Source of the DNA: Bradyrhizobium sp. CCH5-F6
GTDB taxonomy: Bacteria; Pseudomonadota; Alphaproteobacteria; Rhizobiales; Xanthobacteraceae
Assembly: GCF_001556045.1 (NCBI RefSeq)
Contig: NZ_LSIC01000146.1
Coordinates: 1-61,416 of the forward strand
DNA length: 61,416 nucleotides
Direction: 5' to 3'
Shown here: positions 34,335 to 42,936 of the stretch, piece after piece
Numbering within the stretch: position 1 is the first letter of the stretch
Layout of the letters: each line of letters starts with the position of its first letter
Notes under the pieces: generated by a model
Seen by the model: the letters and a program-made list of their open reading frames with translations, nothing else
The model's database searches: none
What the model was told of the DNA's origin: nothing
Made by a program: the position numbers and the translations under genes

Positions 34335-35774
34335 ATGCCAAGCCCGCCGCCGGTCATCGTCTGGTTTCGCGATGACCTTCGCCTGTCCGACCATCCTGCT
34401 CTTCACGAAGCCGCCAAGGCAGGCGCCCCAGTGGTCTGCCTTTACGTCCTCGACGATGCAGTCGCGCGGGCGCCGGGTGGCGCGGCGCGCTGGTGGCTGG
34501 CGCAGTCGCTGCGGGCGCTCGGGGCCGAGATCGCCGAGCGCGGCGGATCGCTGGTCCTGCGCAGGGGGCCGGCCGCCAGGGTGGTCCCCGAGGTGGCGCG
34601 CGAGGCCGGCGCCCGCGCCGTCTACTGGAACGGGATCGCCCAGGCGCCACATCAGTCGGTCGAGCGGGCGCTCGAATTAGCGCTGGCAAAGCTCGGAACG
34701 GACTCGCAAATCTTTCCCGGCGATTTGCTCGTCCCACCCTCTGCGATCCGCAACAAGGACGGCCGGGGCCTGCGCGTGTTCACACCATTCTGGCGACGCG
34801 TGCTGTCGCTCGGCGATCCCCCAAAGCCGCTGCTCGCGCCAAAGGCGCTGGGCCCTGCACCAAGGATCGCCAGCGATCGGCTGGAGAGCTGGAAGCTCGA
34901 GCCGACCAAGCCTGATTGGGCGGGTGGCCTGCGCGAGGCATGGATTCCCGGCGAAGCCTCCGCACGAGGGCGCCTTCGCGACTTTCTCAGGCACACCGTG
35001 CGGACCTATGCCGGCGACCGCGACCGTCCGGACCGGGACGGCACCTCACGGCTGTCGCCACATTTGAGGTTCGGCGAGATCAGCCCGCGCCAAGTCTGGC
35101 ACGCCGCCCGGTTCGCGGCGGCCGAAGATCCCGCACGCGGGCCCGGCGTCGAGAAATTCCTGAGCGAGCTCGGCTGGCGCGAATTCTGCCGCCACCTCCT
35201 CCACGATCACCCCAACCTCGCCAGCGAAAACCTGCAGACGAACTTCGATGGCTTCCCGTGGACGCGCGATCGCAAGGCGCTCGCCGCCTGGCAGCGCGGA
35301 CGCACCGGCTATCCGATCGTCGATGCCGGCCTGCGCGAGCTCTGGCACACAGGCGTGATGCACAACCGCGTCCGGATGGTGGTGGCCTCCTTCCTGGTCA
35401 AGCACCTCTTGGTCGACTGGCGCGAGGGGGAAGCCTGGTTCTGGGACACGCTGGTCGATGCGGACGCCGGCAGCAATCCCGCCAACTGGCAATGGGTCGC
35501 CGGCTGCGGCGCCGACGCCGCGCCCTATTTCCGCGTGTTCAATCCGCAACTCCAGGGCGAGAAGTTCGATCCGGATGGAACCTACGTTCGGCGCTGGGTG
35601 CCGGAGCTGAAAGACTTGCCGGCGAAGCTGATCCACCAGCCGTGGCAGGCGACGCCGATCGAGCTTGCGAGTGCGGGCATCACGATCGGCAAGACCTACC
35701 CGCAGCCGATCGTCGATCATGCCAAGGGGCGCGAGCGCGCGCTCGCCGCGTACGCAAAGATCCGCAAAGGTTGA
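34335..35774 (+). CDS. phrB: Deoxyribodipyrimidine photolyase (class I)
   Basis: 479 residues. The N-terminal photolyase antenna domain begins [24 protein letters not shown]. The C-terminal FAD domain holds [117 protein letters not shown], the signatures of class I CPD photolyases. It repairs UV-made cyclobutane dimers using blue light. It lies 116 bases after the peroxiredoxin gene; both are stress-defence genes. Confidence 0.93.
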   Translation: MPSPPPVIVWFRDDLRLSDHPALHEAAKAGAPVVCLYVLDDAVARAPGGAARWWLAQSLRALGAEIAERGGSLVLRRGPAARVVPEVAREAGARAVYWNGIAQAPHQSVERALELALAKLGTDSQIFPGDLLVPPSAIRNKDGRGLRVFTPFWRRVLSLGDPPKPLLAPKALGPAPRIASDRLESWKLEPTKPDWAGGLREAWIPGEASARGRLRDFLRHTVRTYAGDRDRPDRDGTSRLSPHLRFGEISPRQVWHAARFAAAEDPARGPGVEKFLSELGWREFCRHLLHDHPNLASENLQTNFDGFPWTRDRKALAAWQRGRTGYPIVDAGLRELWHTGVMHNRVRMVVASFLVKHLLVDWREGEAWFWDTLVDADAGSNPANWQWVAGCGADAAPYFRVFNPQLQGEKFDPDGTYVRRWVPELKDLPAKLIHQPWQATPIELASAGITIGKTYPQPIVDHAKGRERALAAYAKIRKG

Positions 35775-35840
35775 GCGTTGCTTTGACACAATTTCGAAAC
35801 CGGCTATCGTCATCGCTCCGTTCAAACAATGGGGGACGAC

Positions 35841-36146
35841 ATGGACGACGAGAAGCCGATCACCGAGCAGGCGATGGACACGATCACCAATGCGGTGGAA
35901 GCGACCAAGGACGCCGCTGTCACCGCCGTCAAGCAGGTGAAGAAAGCCGCCAAGAAGGTCGCGAAGAAAGTAGCGCCGAAGAAAGCTGCCAAGAAGAAAG
36001 CCGGGAAGGCTGCGAAGAAGTCCCCGAAGAAAGCGGCAAAGAAGTCGTCCAAGAAAAAAGCGAAAAAGGCTACGAAGAAGGTCGCCAAGAAAGCCACCAA
36101 GAAAGCCACCAAGTCGAAGAAGAAGGCCAAAAAGGCCAAGCGCTGA
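35841..36146 (+). CDS. Histone H1-like Lys/Ala-rich DNA-binding protein
   Basis: 101 residues. An acidic start (MDDEKPITEQAMDTITNAVEATKDAAVTAVKQVKKAAKK) of about 35 residues precedes a tail made almost entirely of Lys, Ala and Thr in repeats such as KKVAKKVAPKKAAKKK. This is the layout of bacterial histone H1-like proteins and the C-terminal tail of eukaryotic H1. It should bind DNA nonspecifically or condense the nucleoid. The ATG at 35841 has GGGGG five bases upstream; the ATG at 35829 lacks such a signal. Copy number of the repeats is prone to change. Confidence 0.85.
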   Translation: MDDEKPITEQAMDTITNAVEATKDAAVTAVKQVKKAAKKVAKKVAPKKAAKKKAGKAAKKSPKKAAKKSSKKKAKKATKKVAKKATKKATKSKKKAKKAKR

Positions 36147-36167
36147 GCGCAATGCTTAGAGACGTCG

Positions 36168-36187
36168 CCGGGTGCAGACGCACCCGG
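36168..36187. terminator. Hairpin between convergent genes
   Basis: CCGGGTGC-AGAC-GCACCCGG makes an eight-base-pair stem, flanked by GACGTC on both sides. It lies between the histone-like gene and the convergent minus-strand gene. It has no T-run, so it may be a weak bidirectional terminator or an mRNA-stabilising stem. Confidence 0.5.
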
Positions 36188-36200
36188 AGACGTCGGCAGC

Positions 36201-36956
36201 CTACACTTGCCGCCTGGCCGCACGCCAGCCGGGGTGGTGCTTGTCGTTGGGATCGCGGAATTCACTGCGATGACCGCGCCGGTCCTCGGCCTTGAAGCGC
36301 TGCCGCTTTTCGGGTGAGCCGAACTGCTTGATCACCCGCCTTCCGTTGACTTTCTTGATCACGTAGCCGCCCGCGGTCATCGAGAACGGCGCCTTCAGCG
36401 ACCCCATGTGGTCGAACTTCGTGCCGCGGGGATGTTCGAATGGCTCGAACCAGGACGGATAGACGAAGTTCGACATCGGGAAACCGTCGACGACGAACGC
36501 GTCTTCCTCCACCGCATCGCAGACCTCGTAAGCATATTGGGTGTGCCTGGTCTTCTCGGCCCACAAATTGGCCATGGGATCGAGCGCCATCTCGAACAGC
36601 TCGTGCGACGCCGCGAGGCTGACCGGATCGTCCTCGCCGAGTGTCTTCAGGAATATCTTCGAGATCGGCTGCCCCCGATGCGTCAGCTCATGTCGCCCAA
36701 GGAAGTTCTCGTGGGTGGCGTCGTCGAAATAGACAAGCTGCCAATCCGTCGGTTTCGGCTTGCGGGTCACGTCGAGATCGACGGGGTATCCCCACACGGG
36801 GAAGAAGTGCTCGTCGTAGCATTTCTGAAGCGCGGCCGTAAGTTTCTGCATCAGCCGCTCGCTCATCATCTCCTCGGCGTAGTTGATGCAGGCAATCCGG
36901 ACCGGCCTCAAGGTTCTGCCGAGCAGTGCGCGCCTCGCCTTCTTCATGAACATCAC
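36201..36956 (-). CDS. Unknown protein with an HExxE-like motif
   Basis: 251 residues, not a family I can name. A basic N-terminus is followed by a domain with LDVTRKPKPTDWQLVYFDDATHENFLGRHELTHRGQPISKIF and then VSLAASHELFEMALDPMANLW, whose His-Glu and nearby Glu recall a degenerate zinc-peptidase site. Then come CDAVEEDAFVVDGFPMSNFVYPSWFEP and a basic C-terminal tail. Start choice is uncertain: GTG 36956, ATG 36953 or ATG 36947. It is isolated between the histone-like protein and a DMT exporter. Confidence 0.6.
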   Translation of the reverse strand: MMFMKKARRALLGRTLRPVRIACINYAEEMMSERLMQKLTAALQKCYDEHFFPVWGYPVDLDVTRKPKPTDWQLVYFDDATHENFLGRHELTHRGQPISKIFLKTLGEDDPVSLAASHELFEMALDPMANLWAEKTRHTQYAYEVCDAVEEDAFVVDGFPMSNFVYPSWFEPFEHPRGTKFDHMGSLKAPFSMTAGGYVIKKVNGRRVIKQFGSPEKRQRFKAEDRRGHRSEFRDPNDKHHPGWRAARRQV

Positions 36957-37013
36957 CGTGCTGAAAAAAAGTGGGTTGAAAGCTCCACTCTAGCACGAAA
37001 CGGCCGACACACG

Positions 37014-37904
37014 TCAGGGCTGTGCACGCTGCCAGGAACGCTGATTGACGACGAAGACCGCTGCGGCACAGAGCGCCATGCCGGCAATGGCAACTGCGTC
37101 CAGCTTTTCTCCGAACAGCAGATAGGCCATCAGCGCCGTCACGGCCGGCACCAGATAGAACAGGCTCGCGACCGAGGTCGCTGCGGCGTTGCGGATCAGC
37201 CAGTACAACAGCCCGATCGATCCGATCGAGAGGGCTACGGCAAGCCAGGCGAGCGCGAGCACGAATTCCCGCGTCCAGTGCACCACGCGGTCCTCGAACA
37301 GGAAGGCGCCGATCGCGAAGAAGACCGTGACGGCGACATATTGCACGAGATTGCCGGCACGCCAGTCGATGTGATTGCAGTAGCGGCGCTGATAGAGCGT
37401 GCCGAGCGTGATGCTGATCAGCGAGACCACCGAGGCCAGCCAGCCGAGCCCGGCGTCGCCCGTCATGGGACGGTTGTGCAGGATCAGCACCACCCCGCCG
37501 AGGCCGAGGACGAGGCCGGCCCATTGCACCGGCGTCACCCGTTCGCCGAGCCAGCGATTGGCAATGGTCGAGGTCAGGATCGGCTGAAGGCCCGGAATCA
37601 ACGCGGAAAGGCCGGCAGGAATCGAATGCGCGATCGCGATCGCGGTGCCGCCGAGATAGAAGCCGTGGACGAGGATGCCGGCGACCGCACTGTGCGCGAT
37701 GCCCGCGCGATCCGGCCATTTGGGCCGCGCGATCCCCACGATGATCGCCATCAGCCCGACCACGATCGCCATGCGGATGGCGAGATAGGTCAAGGGATCG
37801 GCGTTGTTCACGACGTATTTGGTGCCGATGAAGCCGGTGCTCCAGAGCAGGACGAACAGGACCGGCGCGGCACGGGCAGCCAAGGCTTCTTGATTATGAT
37901 TCAT
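37014..37904 (-). CDS. DMT-superfamily transporter (EamA)
   Basis: 296 residues, ten hydrophobic segments forming two EamA repeats, with PVLFVLLWSTGFIGTKYVV at the start and LLYWLIRNAAATSVASLFYLVPAVTALMAYLLFGEKL in the second repeat. These inner-membrane carriers usually export amino acids or other metabolites. The start is the ATG at 37904. A strong hairpin sits just upstream and covers the ribosome-binding site. Confidence 0.83.
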   Translation of the reverse strand: MNHNQEALAARAAPVLFVLLWSTGFIGTKYVVNNADPLTYLAIRMAIVVGLMAIIVGIARPKWPDRAGIAHSAVAGILVHGFYLGGTAIAIAHSIPAGLSALIPGLQPILTSTIANRWLGERVTPVQWAGLVLGLGGVVLILHNRPMTGDAGLGWLASVVSLISITLGTLYQRRYCNHIDWRAGNLVQYVAVTVFFAIGAFLFEDRVVHWTREFVLALAWLAVALSIGSIGLLYWLIRNAAATSVASLFYLVPAVTALMAYLLFGEKLDAVAIAGMALCAAAVFVVNQRSWQRAQP

Positions 37905-37908
37905 TGCC

Positions 37909-37931
37909 GCCCCTCATGCCTGATGAGGGGC
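37909..37931 (-). promoter_or_regulatory. Leader hairpin covering the DMT gene ribosome-binding site
   Basis: GCCCCTCAT and ATGAGGGGC arms (nine base pairs, five-base loop) lie 4-27 bases upstream of the DMT start. The right arm in the mRNA contains GAGGGG, the only Shine-Dalgarno-like element before the ATG, so folding would hide it. It could also be a weak terminator for the gene upstream on the same strand. Confidence 0.5.
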
Positions 37932-37995
37932 TTATGCGGCAATGCGAATTTCCGGTTGAGCGATGCTGCGCTGCGACGGCTGGCAGCTCAGCCGC

Positions 37996-38442
37996 TCACC
38001 ATTCTTCCGGACAGGGATCGACGATCTTCCAGAGCTCGACCCCGTTCTTGATCTTCTTCATGTCGGTCGTGAGCCCGCCATTGCGGCGAATCCAGTCCTT
38101 CACCTTGTCGGGGTAGTAGGACATGAGATCGGAGGTACCTTCGGCGCTGGTGACCTTGATGCCGAAGGTGAACGCCTTGTCGTAATAGGCCTGGTGGAAA
38201 CCGAGGCTGGCGCGCGGCGTGACGCAGATCTTGTTCATCGGCACGATGCCGAGCACGAGCGTGCAGGCCGAGTTGCAGATGCCGTCGATGATGACGCGCT
38301 CGCCTTTCTCGCGGACGCGCTTGTACTTGGCCTTGTATTCCTCGACGTAGCCGCCATGGTCGCGGGTGATGTGAAGCTCGGCGCGCGCCGGCGTGGCGGC
38401 GGCGACGGACAACAACAGCAGACTGAGAAGCGTGATGCGCAT
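37996..38442 (-). CDS. Secreted ClpP/crotonase-fold-like protein
   Basis: 148 residues with a signal peptide (MRITLLSLLLLSVAAATPARA-EL). The core reads RVIIDGICNSACTLVLGIVPMNKICVTPRASLGFHQAY, which fits the COG3904-type group with a ClpP-like fold: the Ser of CNSACT as candidate nucleophile and a His in GFHQAYY. Length is short for ClpP. It may act as a periplasmic protease-like or structural protein. The start at 38442 rests on the signal peptide; upstream in-frame codons reach 38547. No Shine-Dalgarno is clear. Confidence 0.65.
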   Translation of the reverse strand: MRITLLSLLLLSVAAATPARAELHITRDHGGYVEEYKAKYKRVREKGERVIIDGICNSACTLVLGIVPMNKICVTPRASLGFHQAYYDKAFTFGIKVTSAEGTSDLMSYYPDKVKDWIRRNGGLTTDMKKIKNGVELWKIVDPCPEEW

Positions 38443-38741
38443 GGCGAGGTGACGTCGATGGCCTTCAGGAATGCACCGGCCTCGAAGGACCTGCAAGTGA
38501 TCCCTGGGGACGGCGGCAGGATTCTTAAGCGAATACTCTTTGGTCATACTTGTGTGGGGAATTCGTTAAGCATCCCGAAAAGGCCAAAAATGGGCAGCTT
38601 TTGACCCCATGTCCGGCAATTCTGTCACACCGCCCGGAAATCCACGGGATTGGGCGTGATTTCGGGCCTCCGGACCGATGCCGGGCCGGCCGAAATTGCT
38701 ATAAGTGGCTGACCTATTCGAGCGGGTTCCGGAGAATCGAG

Positions 38742-39005
38742 ATGAGCAAGTTGACGCTTGTAGCCGCGGTTGCAGCCCTGACGGCTGCAATTCTAGCCCC
38801 TGGCCTCGCGGAGGCGCGCGGACATCACCGGTATCACCGCGCCTACGCCAACCCGCTGCCCTACCCGATCAGCTATCTGCACAATTACGGACCCGGCATC
38901 ACCCCCGGCACCTTCGCCTATTACGATGGCCCCGCGACCAACCACTGCTACCGCAGCGCGGCCGCTTATATCGGCCAGGACGGCCGGCGGCACCCCTGCT
39001 ACTGA
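38742..39005 (+). CDS. Small secreted His/Tyr-rich protein
   Basis: 87 residues from the ATG at 38742 (GGAG eight bases upstream). Signal peptide MSKLTLVAAVAALTAAILAPGLAEA. The mature part is rich in His, Tyr, Pro and Gly (RGHHRYHRAYANPLPYPISYLHNYGPGITPG), with a Cys near each end of the second half (NHCYRS, HPCY). The two Cys could form a disulfide. Family unknown; it resembles the secreted proteins at 29353 and 40195 in style only. Confidence 0.6.
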   Translation: MSKLTLVAAVAALTAAILAPGLAEARGHHRYHRAYANPLPYPISYLHNYGPGITPGTFAYYDGPATNHCYRSAAAYIGQDGRRHPCY

Positions 39006-39027
39006 GGCGCCGCGGCCCGGCGGGGGC

Positions 39028-39489
39028 CTATTTCGCGGCACCCGACAGCAGCAATTGCTTCTCGATCTCATAGACCGGGAGCTTCACGAGGTCCTTGCCG
39101 ACTTCCCCCTGAAGCGCCTTGCGCACCGCATCCGAATAGTCGGCGCGGATCATGCCGAGCGCGCGCGGTGAGGCCACCATGGTCAGGGCCTTGGTCTCGC
39201 CGGAGCTGACGGCAGCATCGAGCCGGCCGGCCAATCCACGCAGGAAGGCACGCTCTGCCTCATCGTGCCAATCGGTCTGCTCGACCGAGCTGCGCGCTCC
39301 GCCGGCCGCCGGCTGCATTCGCCCCGGGGCATCGCTGCCTTGCGCGCTGGTCGATGGATTGGACTGCTCGTGCACTTCCCGGGTGTGGAGGTTCGGGAAC
39401 ATATGGTCGCCGAGGTTCTCTAGAATGAGCGCCTTGCGCCCGTCGCACACGACCAGCCAGTCACCCTTGTCGATTCTTATCTTGTCCAT
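39028..39489 (-). CDS. Host attachment family protein (COG5622/baeRF-like)
   Basis: 153 residues. DWLVVCDGRKALILENLGDH, then a variable middle with Gly/Ser-rich residues, AERAFLRGLAGRLDAAVSSGETKALTMVASPRALGMIRADYSDAVRKALQGEVGKDLVKLPVYEIEKQL. This fits the host-attachment proteins related to the archaeal/bacterial eRF1-like baeRF group. They are linked to plant-host attachment by name, and their chemistry is not settled. The ATG at 39489 has AAGGAGAAG upstream. It is followed on the same strand by nothing close. Confidence 0.8.
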   Translation of the reverse strand: MDKIRIDKGDWLVVCDGRKALILENLGDHMFPNLHTREVHEQSNPSTSAQGSDAPGRMQPAAGGARSSVEQTDWHDEAERAFLRGLAGRLDAAVSSGETKALTMVASPRALGMIRADYSDAVRKALQGEVGKDLVKLPVYEIEKQLLLSGAAK

Positions 39490-39529
39490 TGCAGACTTCT
39501 CCTTGAAACTCATCGATGCCGCGTCCGCA

Positions 39530-39940
39530 TCAGAGATGTTCTTCGAATTCCTCGAATGACTTGCCGAACTGCGCCATTGCCTCCTCCAGATAGTCGGCAA
39601 GCATCGGCGTGCCGATCAGGTAGGAGGCCGTGCGCTGGTTGTGCGCCTGCGCGGCCTGGGCGTGCAGTTCGCGCCAATTGGAGAGATCACCGTCGCCTCG
39701 ACCGAGCCAGGTCAGCGCCACGAGATCAATCTGCTCGTCGACATTGAGAGAGCGGATAAAGCCCGCGAGTTCCGCACGGTCGGTGGTTTCACCGCGCCCG
39801 CCCCGGCCATAGCTCAGGTCGTCGTCGCCGGACTCCAGGATGACGCCACTTCCGGCTGCCTCGCTGTCGGACCGGCGCGATTTCGAGACGACGAAGAAAA
39901 CCTTCTCCGGCGAGATCGACAGATTTGGAATGACTCGCAT
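39530..39940 (-). CDS. DUF3775 family protein
   Basis: 136 residues. FIRSLNVDEQIDLVALTWLGRGDGDLSNWRELHAQAAQAHNQRTASYLIGTPMLADYLEEAMAQFGKSFEEFEEHL is the DUF3775 pattern. The N-terminal part (LSISPEKVFFVVSKSRRSDSEAAG) is also typical. No function is known. It is upstream of the host-attachment gene (40-base gap) and on the same strand, so the two may be co-transcribed. The ATG at 39940 has AAGGTG before it; the GTG at 39949 is less likely. Confidence 0.7.
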   Translation of the reverse strand: MRVIPNLSISPEKVFFVVSKSRRSDSEAAGSGVILESGDDDLSYGRGGRGETTDRAELAGFIRSLNVDEQIDLVALTWLGRGDGDLSNWRELHAQAAQAHNQRTASYLIGTPMLADYLEEAMAQFGKSFEEFEEHL

Positions 39941-40194
39941 CCAGCTCACCTTGCCCCGCAGCAGGCACTACGCCGCTGTCATGTCGGCAACAGTAGGAGC
40001 CAAGGCAAACTTGCGAATTGCGCAGGATCAAGGTCCAAGGGGCAGCATCGACCCGTGGCCTGAGCCAGCTGGCGGGTGGGACTCAGGGCCGGCCGGCTCG
40101 CTGAAGGTTTGTTCATCACCATTACATTTTGGTTCCGCCACAATTTGACGGAACAGCTTCGATATCTTGCATCGCATAAGCGGAGGAAGACATC

Positions 40195-40473
40195 ATGAAT
40201 ATCAAGACTGGCCTCGTCGCCGCGTCCCTGTTCGGCGCCCTCGCGGCATCGTCGGCGGCGTCCGCCATGCCCATCGCGCCCGCGCCTGCGACACCGCAGG
40301 TCTCCGGCGTCGAGCAGGTCCGCATGGTCTGCAACGCGTGGGGGCAGTGCTGGTGGCGCCCGAACTACTACGGCTATTACCGACCGCGGCCATATTACGG
40401 CCCACGGTACTATGGACCGCCGCGCTATTACGGCCCGCGCTATTATGGTTACCACGGTTATCGCCGCTGGTGA
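40195..40473 (+). CDS. Small secreted Tyr/Gly/Pro repeat protein
   Basis: 92 residues from the ATG at 40195, preceded by GCGGAGGAAG. Signal peptide MNIKTGLVAASLFGALAASSAASAMP. The C-terminal half is a run of YYGP-type repeats (YYGPRYYGPPRYYGPRYYG), preceded by two Cys (VCNAWGQCWW). Such repeat proteins often form a structural or cell-surface layer, but function is not known. A clear hairpin terminator follows. Confidence 0.65.
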   Translation: MNIKTGLVAASLFGALAASSAASAMPIAPAPATPQVSGVEQVRMVCNAWGQCWWRPNYYGYYRPRPYYGPRYYGPPRYYGPRYYGYHGYRRW

Positions 40474-40479
40474 CGTTTG

Positions 40480-40500
40480 AAGGGGCCCTCAGGGCCCCTT
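40480..40500 (+). terminator. Terminator after the Tyr/Gly repeat protein
   Basis: AAGGGGCCC-TCA-GGGCCCCTT forms a nine-base-pair stem with a three-base loop six bases after the stop codon, followed by CGCTTTTGCG. Confidence 0.65.
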
Positions 40501-40759
40501 CGCTTTTGCGAGATCATGTCTCGCGCAGCTCCCGGCCCGGATCTGATCCGGATCAAAGTTGAAATGAGCCGGTAACGTCATTCTGCATAGACGAAGCGAC
40601 GGAGTTCGTCCTTCGCCCGTCACGCTGATCCGTCGGACTTCATGGCATGATGTCCGCAATACTACGGCCCGGAAACCGGTTTACTGAAACGCGATGTTTC
40701 GCCATTGATGGCGCATCGACGTTCATTTGATTGTCTTATTTCAGCAGCCGGCCAGAACC

Positions 40760-41722
40760 ATGTTGTTCGACGACCTCGCTCCATCCTCCGCGCTTCAACT
40801 GATCGGCTTTTCCGACATCGATGCGTTTCGGCCTATCGAGACGATGGAGGATGCGAGAAGCATTCCGCTCGACATCCCGAACTTCGCGGCGGCCCGCGCC
40901 GTCGTCTCCCTGCCGGCGTGCCGCATCATCATGATGAGATCGTTCGCGCGCATCCTCGACACCGCCTATCGTATGCCGGGCGGGATGGTGATCCTGTCCA
41001 TGACCGACGACCTTCAGGTCAATTTCAAGGGAGTGGACCTCGACGCCGGCTTCTTCGTTGCGCTCCGCGGCAACGATGGGTGCCATTTCGTCGAGCCGCG
41101 CACCAATCACCATGCCATGATCATCTTCTCCCCCGAGCTGGGGGACCGGGGCTGGTTCGACCGCGCCGACCATTTGCGGGCCCATGTCGCGAACCGGCCC
41201 GCCCTGCTCCACGCCCGACAACTCCTGGTCGATATCCTGCGCACCGCGTCAGTGCAGCCGTGCCTGTTCGAAACCGAGGTTGCGGCCCATCTCCAGGAAG
41301 GCCTGCTGCTCGCGCTCGACGATTTATTTCGGATCGATCAGATGTCGGATCGGAGCGCCTCGATCCAGAGCGAGCGAGCGATCAAGCTCGTGCGGCGCAT
41401 CGACGACTACGTCGCGACCTATCCGACCGCTCCGATCTATACGGCCGATCTCGCCGGCGAGTTTGGCGTCTCGATCCGGACGCTCGGCGGCGCCGTCAGC
41501 AAGGTGCGTGGCATGAGCCTTCACCAGTACATTCGCCTGAAAAGGCTGTGGGCGACTCGCGCCCGCCTCCTCAAGGGCGGCGGTGCCACCGTCGCCACTT
41601 GCGCACGCGCCCAGGGCTTCCATCACATGGGCGAGTTTGCCGCGGCTTACCGCGCGACCTTCCACGAGGCGCCGTCGGATACGCTGGCGCGCGGCCGGCA
41701 GACCGGCTTCCTGACAGGCTGA
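40760..41722 (+). CDS. AraC-family transcriptional regulator
   Basis: 320 residues from the ATG at 40760. The C-terminal AraC DNA-binding domain (about 215-310) has two HTH motifs (AIKLVRRIDDYVATYPTAPIYTADLAGEFGVSIRTLGGAVSKVRGMSLHQYIRLKRL; then ARAQGFHHMGEFAAAYRATFHEAPS). The N-terminal domain has no clear cupin signature. It is alone on its strand and its target is not evident. Family members with a large N-terminal domain respond to small ligands. Confidence 0.82.
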   Translation: MLFDDLAPSSALQLIGFSDIDAFRPIETMEDARSIPLDIPNFAAARAVVSLPACRIIMMRSFARILDTAYRMPGGMVILSMTDDLQVNFKGVDLDAGFFVALRGNDGCHFVEPRTNHHAMIIFSPELGDRGWFDRADHLRAHVANRPALLHARQLLVDILRTASVQPCLFETEVAAHLQEGLLLALDDLFRIDQMSDRSASIQSERAIKLVRRIDDYVATYPTAPIYTADLAGEFGVSIRTLGGAVSKVRGMSLHQYIRLKRLWATRARLLKGGGATVATCARAQGFHHMGEFAAAYRATFHEAPSDTLARGRQTGFLTG

Positions 41723-41794
41723 GGCCGCCAACCGTTACGCTGCCCCGCCTCAGGTCGTCCTGGCACATAGCTGGGAACAGCAGCCATTGCCGGC

Positions 41795-41842
41795 GCCGCG
41801 CCGGGCGATCATGAGAACTACCTCTACGCTATTGCTCTCCCT
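41795..41842 (+). repeat. Diverged direct repeat, left copy (AAPGDHENYLYAIALP remnant)
   Basis: In plus-strand frame this reads AAPGDHENYLYAIALP followed by TAA. The right copy at 45436-45484 reads CAAPGDDENYVYAIAL followed by TAA. About 40 of 48 bases match. The left copy overlaps the C-terminus of the LysR gene on the other strand. The upstream sequence is unrelated between copies. The protein family is not recognised. Confidence 0.65.
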
Positions 41843-42800
41843 TAAGCGGAGTCAGATTGGAGAGTGATTTGAGTGACTCTTGCGCCTTTCGACCGCAGGT
41901 CTCGCGCACGATGCCGCGCAGCCAGCGATGCGCGGGATCGGCGTCGAAGCGCGGGTGCCAGGCGAGCGAGATGGCGAGCGCATCGGTCTTCACCGGCAAT
42001 TCGAAGCTATGAAGATTGACGCGCGCTGGTTCGGTAAGATGGGCAGGCACGGCCGCCACGTGGTCGGCTGTCCTGACGATCGCCAGCGCATCCGCGAAAT
42101 TGGCGACTGCGATCGCAACGAAGCGTTGGAGTCCGAGGGCCGACAATGCCTCGTCGATCGGTCCCGCGAAGCGTCCGCGCCGCGAGACCGAGACATGCGG
42201 GAAGGATACGAAGCTTTCGGGGGTCATTGCTTCCGCCAGCGGATGACCGTGGCGCACCACACCGACGAAACGGTCGTGGAACAGCGCCTGCAAGCGGATC
42301 TCCGGTCCCATTGCACCGATAGCACCGACATCGGCGTCAATTCTGCCTTCACGCAGCGCCTCGACATCCTCCTCGTCCTCGTGGGCGAAACGCAGCCGGA
42401 CATGCGGGGCCTGATGCGCGGCAATTGACGACAGCGTCGCCCCGAAGGTCCCGACGAACCCGTCATTGGCACGGATGACGAAGGTGCGCTCCAGGCGGGA
42501 GAGATCGAGATCGTCCTCGCCGCGCACCAGCGCCTCGGCCTCCGTCACGAGAGCGCGCAGCCGCTCGCGCAAACCTTCCGCGCGCGGCGTCGGCACCAGT
42601 CCGCGCCCGGCTCGTACGAGGACCGGATCGCCGAGCAGGTGTCGGATACGGGCGAGCTGACGGCTCATCGCCGGCGACGACAGGTTCAGCCGCTGTGCTG
42701 CACCGACAACGCTGCCCTCCGCGAGCAACGCATCGAGCGTCACAAGCAGGTTCATGTCGAGGGGTGGGACATGCCGTTTGGGAGCCTGTTTGGCGGGCAT
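41829..42800 (-). CDS. LysR-family transcriptional regulator
   Basis: 323 residues from an ATG at 42800 with GGAGG upstream. The N-terminal HTH reads LDMNLLVTLDALLAEGSVVGAAQRLNLSSPAMSRQLARIRHLLGDPVLVRAGRGLVPTPRAEGL. The effector domain spans about 90-310. The last three codons and stop lie in the left direct repeat, so the C-terminus may have been formed by a rearrangement. It is divergent from the MFS gene and probably regulates it and the siderophore-interacting protein. Confidence 0.87.
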   Translation of the reverse strand: MPAKQAPKRHVPPLDMNLLVTLDALLAEGSVVGAAQRLNLSSPAMSRQLARIRHLLGDPVLVRAGRGLVPTPRAEGLRERLRALVTEAEALVRGEDDLDLSRLERTFVIRANDGFVGTFGATLSSIAAHQAPHVRLRFAHEDEEDVEALREGRIDADVGAIGAMGPEIRLQALFHDRFVGVVRHGHPLAEAMTPESFVSFPHVSVSRRGRFAGPIDEALSALGLQRFVAIAVANFADALAIVRTADHVAAVPAHLTEPARVNLHSFELPVKTDALAISLAWHPRFDADPAHRWLRGIVRETCGRKAQESLKSLSNLTPLKGEQ

Positions 42801-42815
42801 GGGCCGCCTCCTTCG

Positions 42816-42856
42816 CATAAGTGCTTCTTATGCAATTATATAATAGATACATTGCA
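42816..42856. promoter_or_regulatory. Candidate LysR binding sites between LysR and MFS
   Basis: Two inverted repeats lie in the AT-rich 136-base gap: CATAAG-N5-CTTATG at 42816-42832 and TGCAAT-N14-ATTGCA at 42831-42856. They overlap by two bases. LysR boxes are commonly T-N11-A palindromes, and these fit loosely. No data confirm the binding protein. Confidence 0.5.
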
Positions 42857-42936
42857 CTGTATGCAAATGACGTCGAGGGCTATCGAAAGACGGAACCGCA
42901 ATGATCCCGAAAGGGACGCTTCCGATAGGACACCCG

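Noticed and set aside
36408..38051. 547-codon plus-strand open frame
   Set aside because: It runs across the opposite strand of two genes and an intergenic hairpin and has no recognisable domain.
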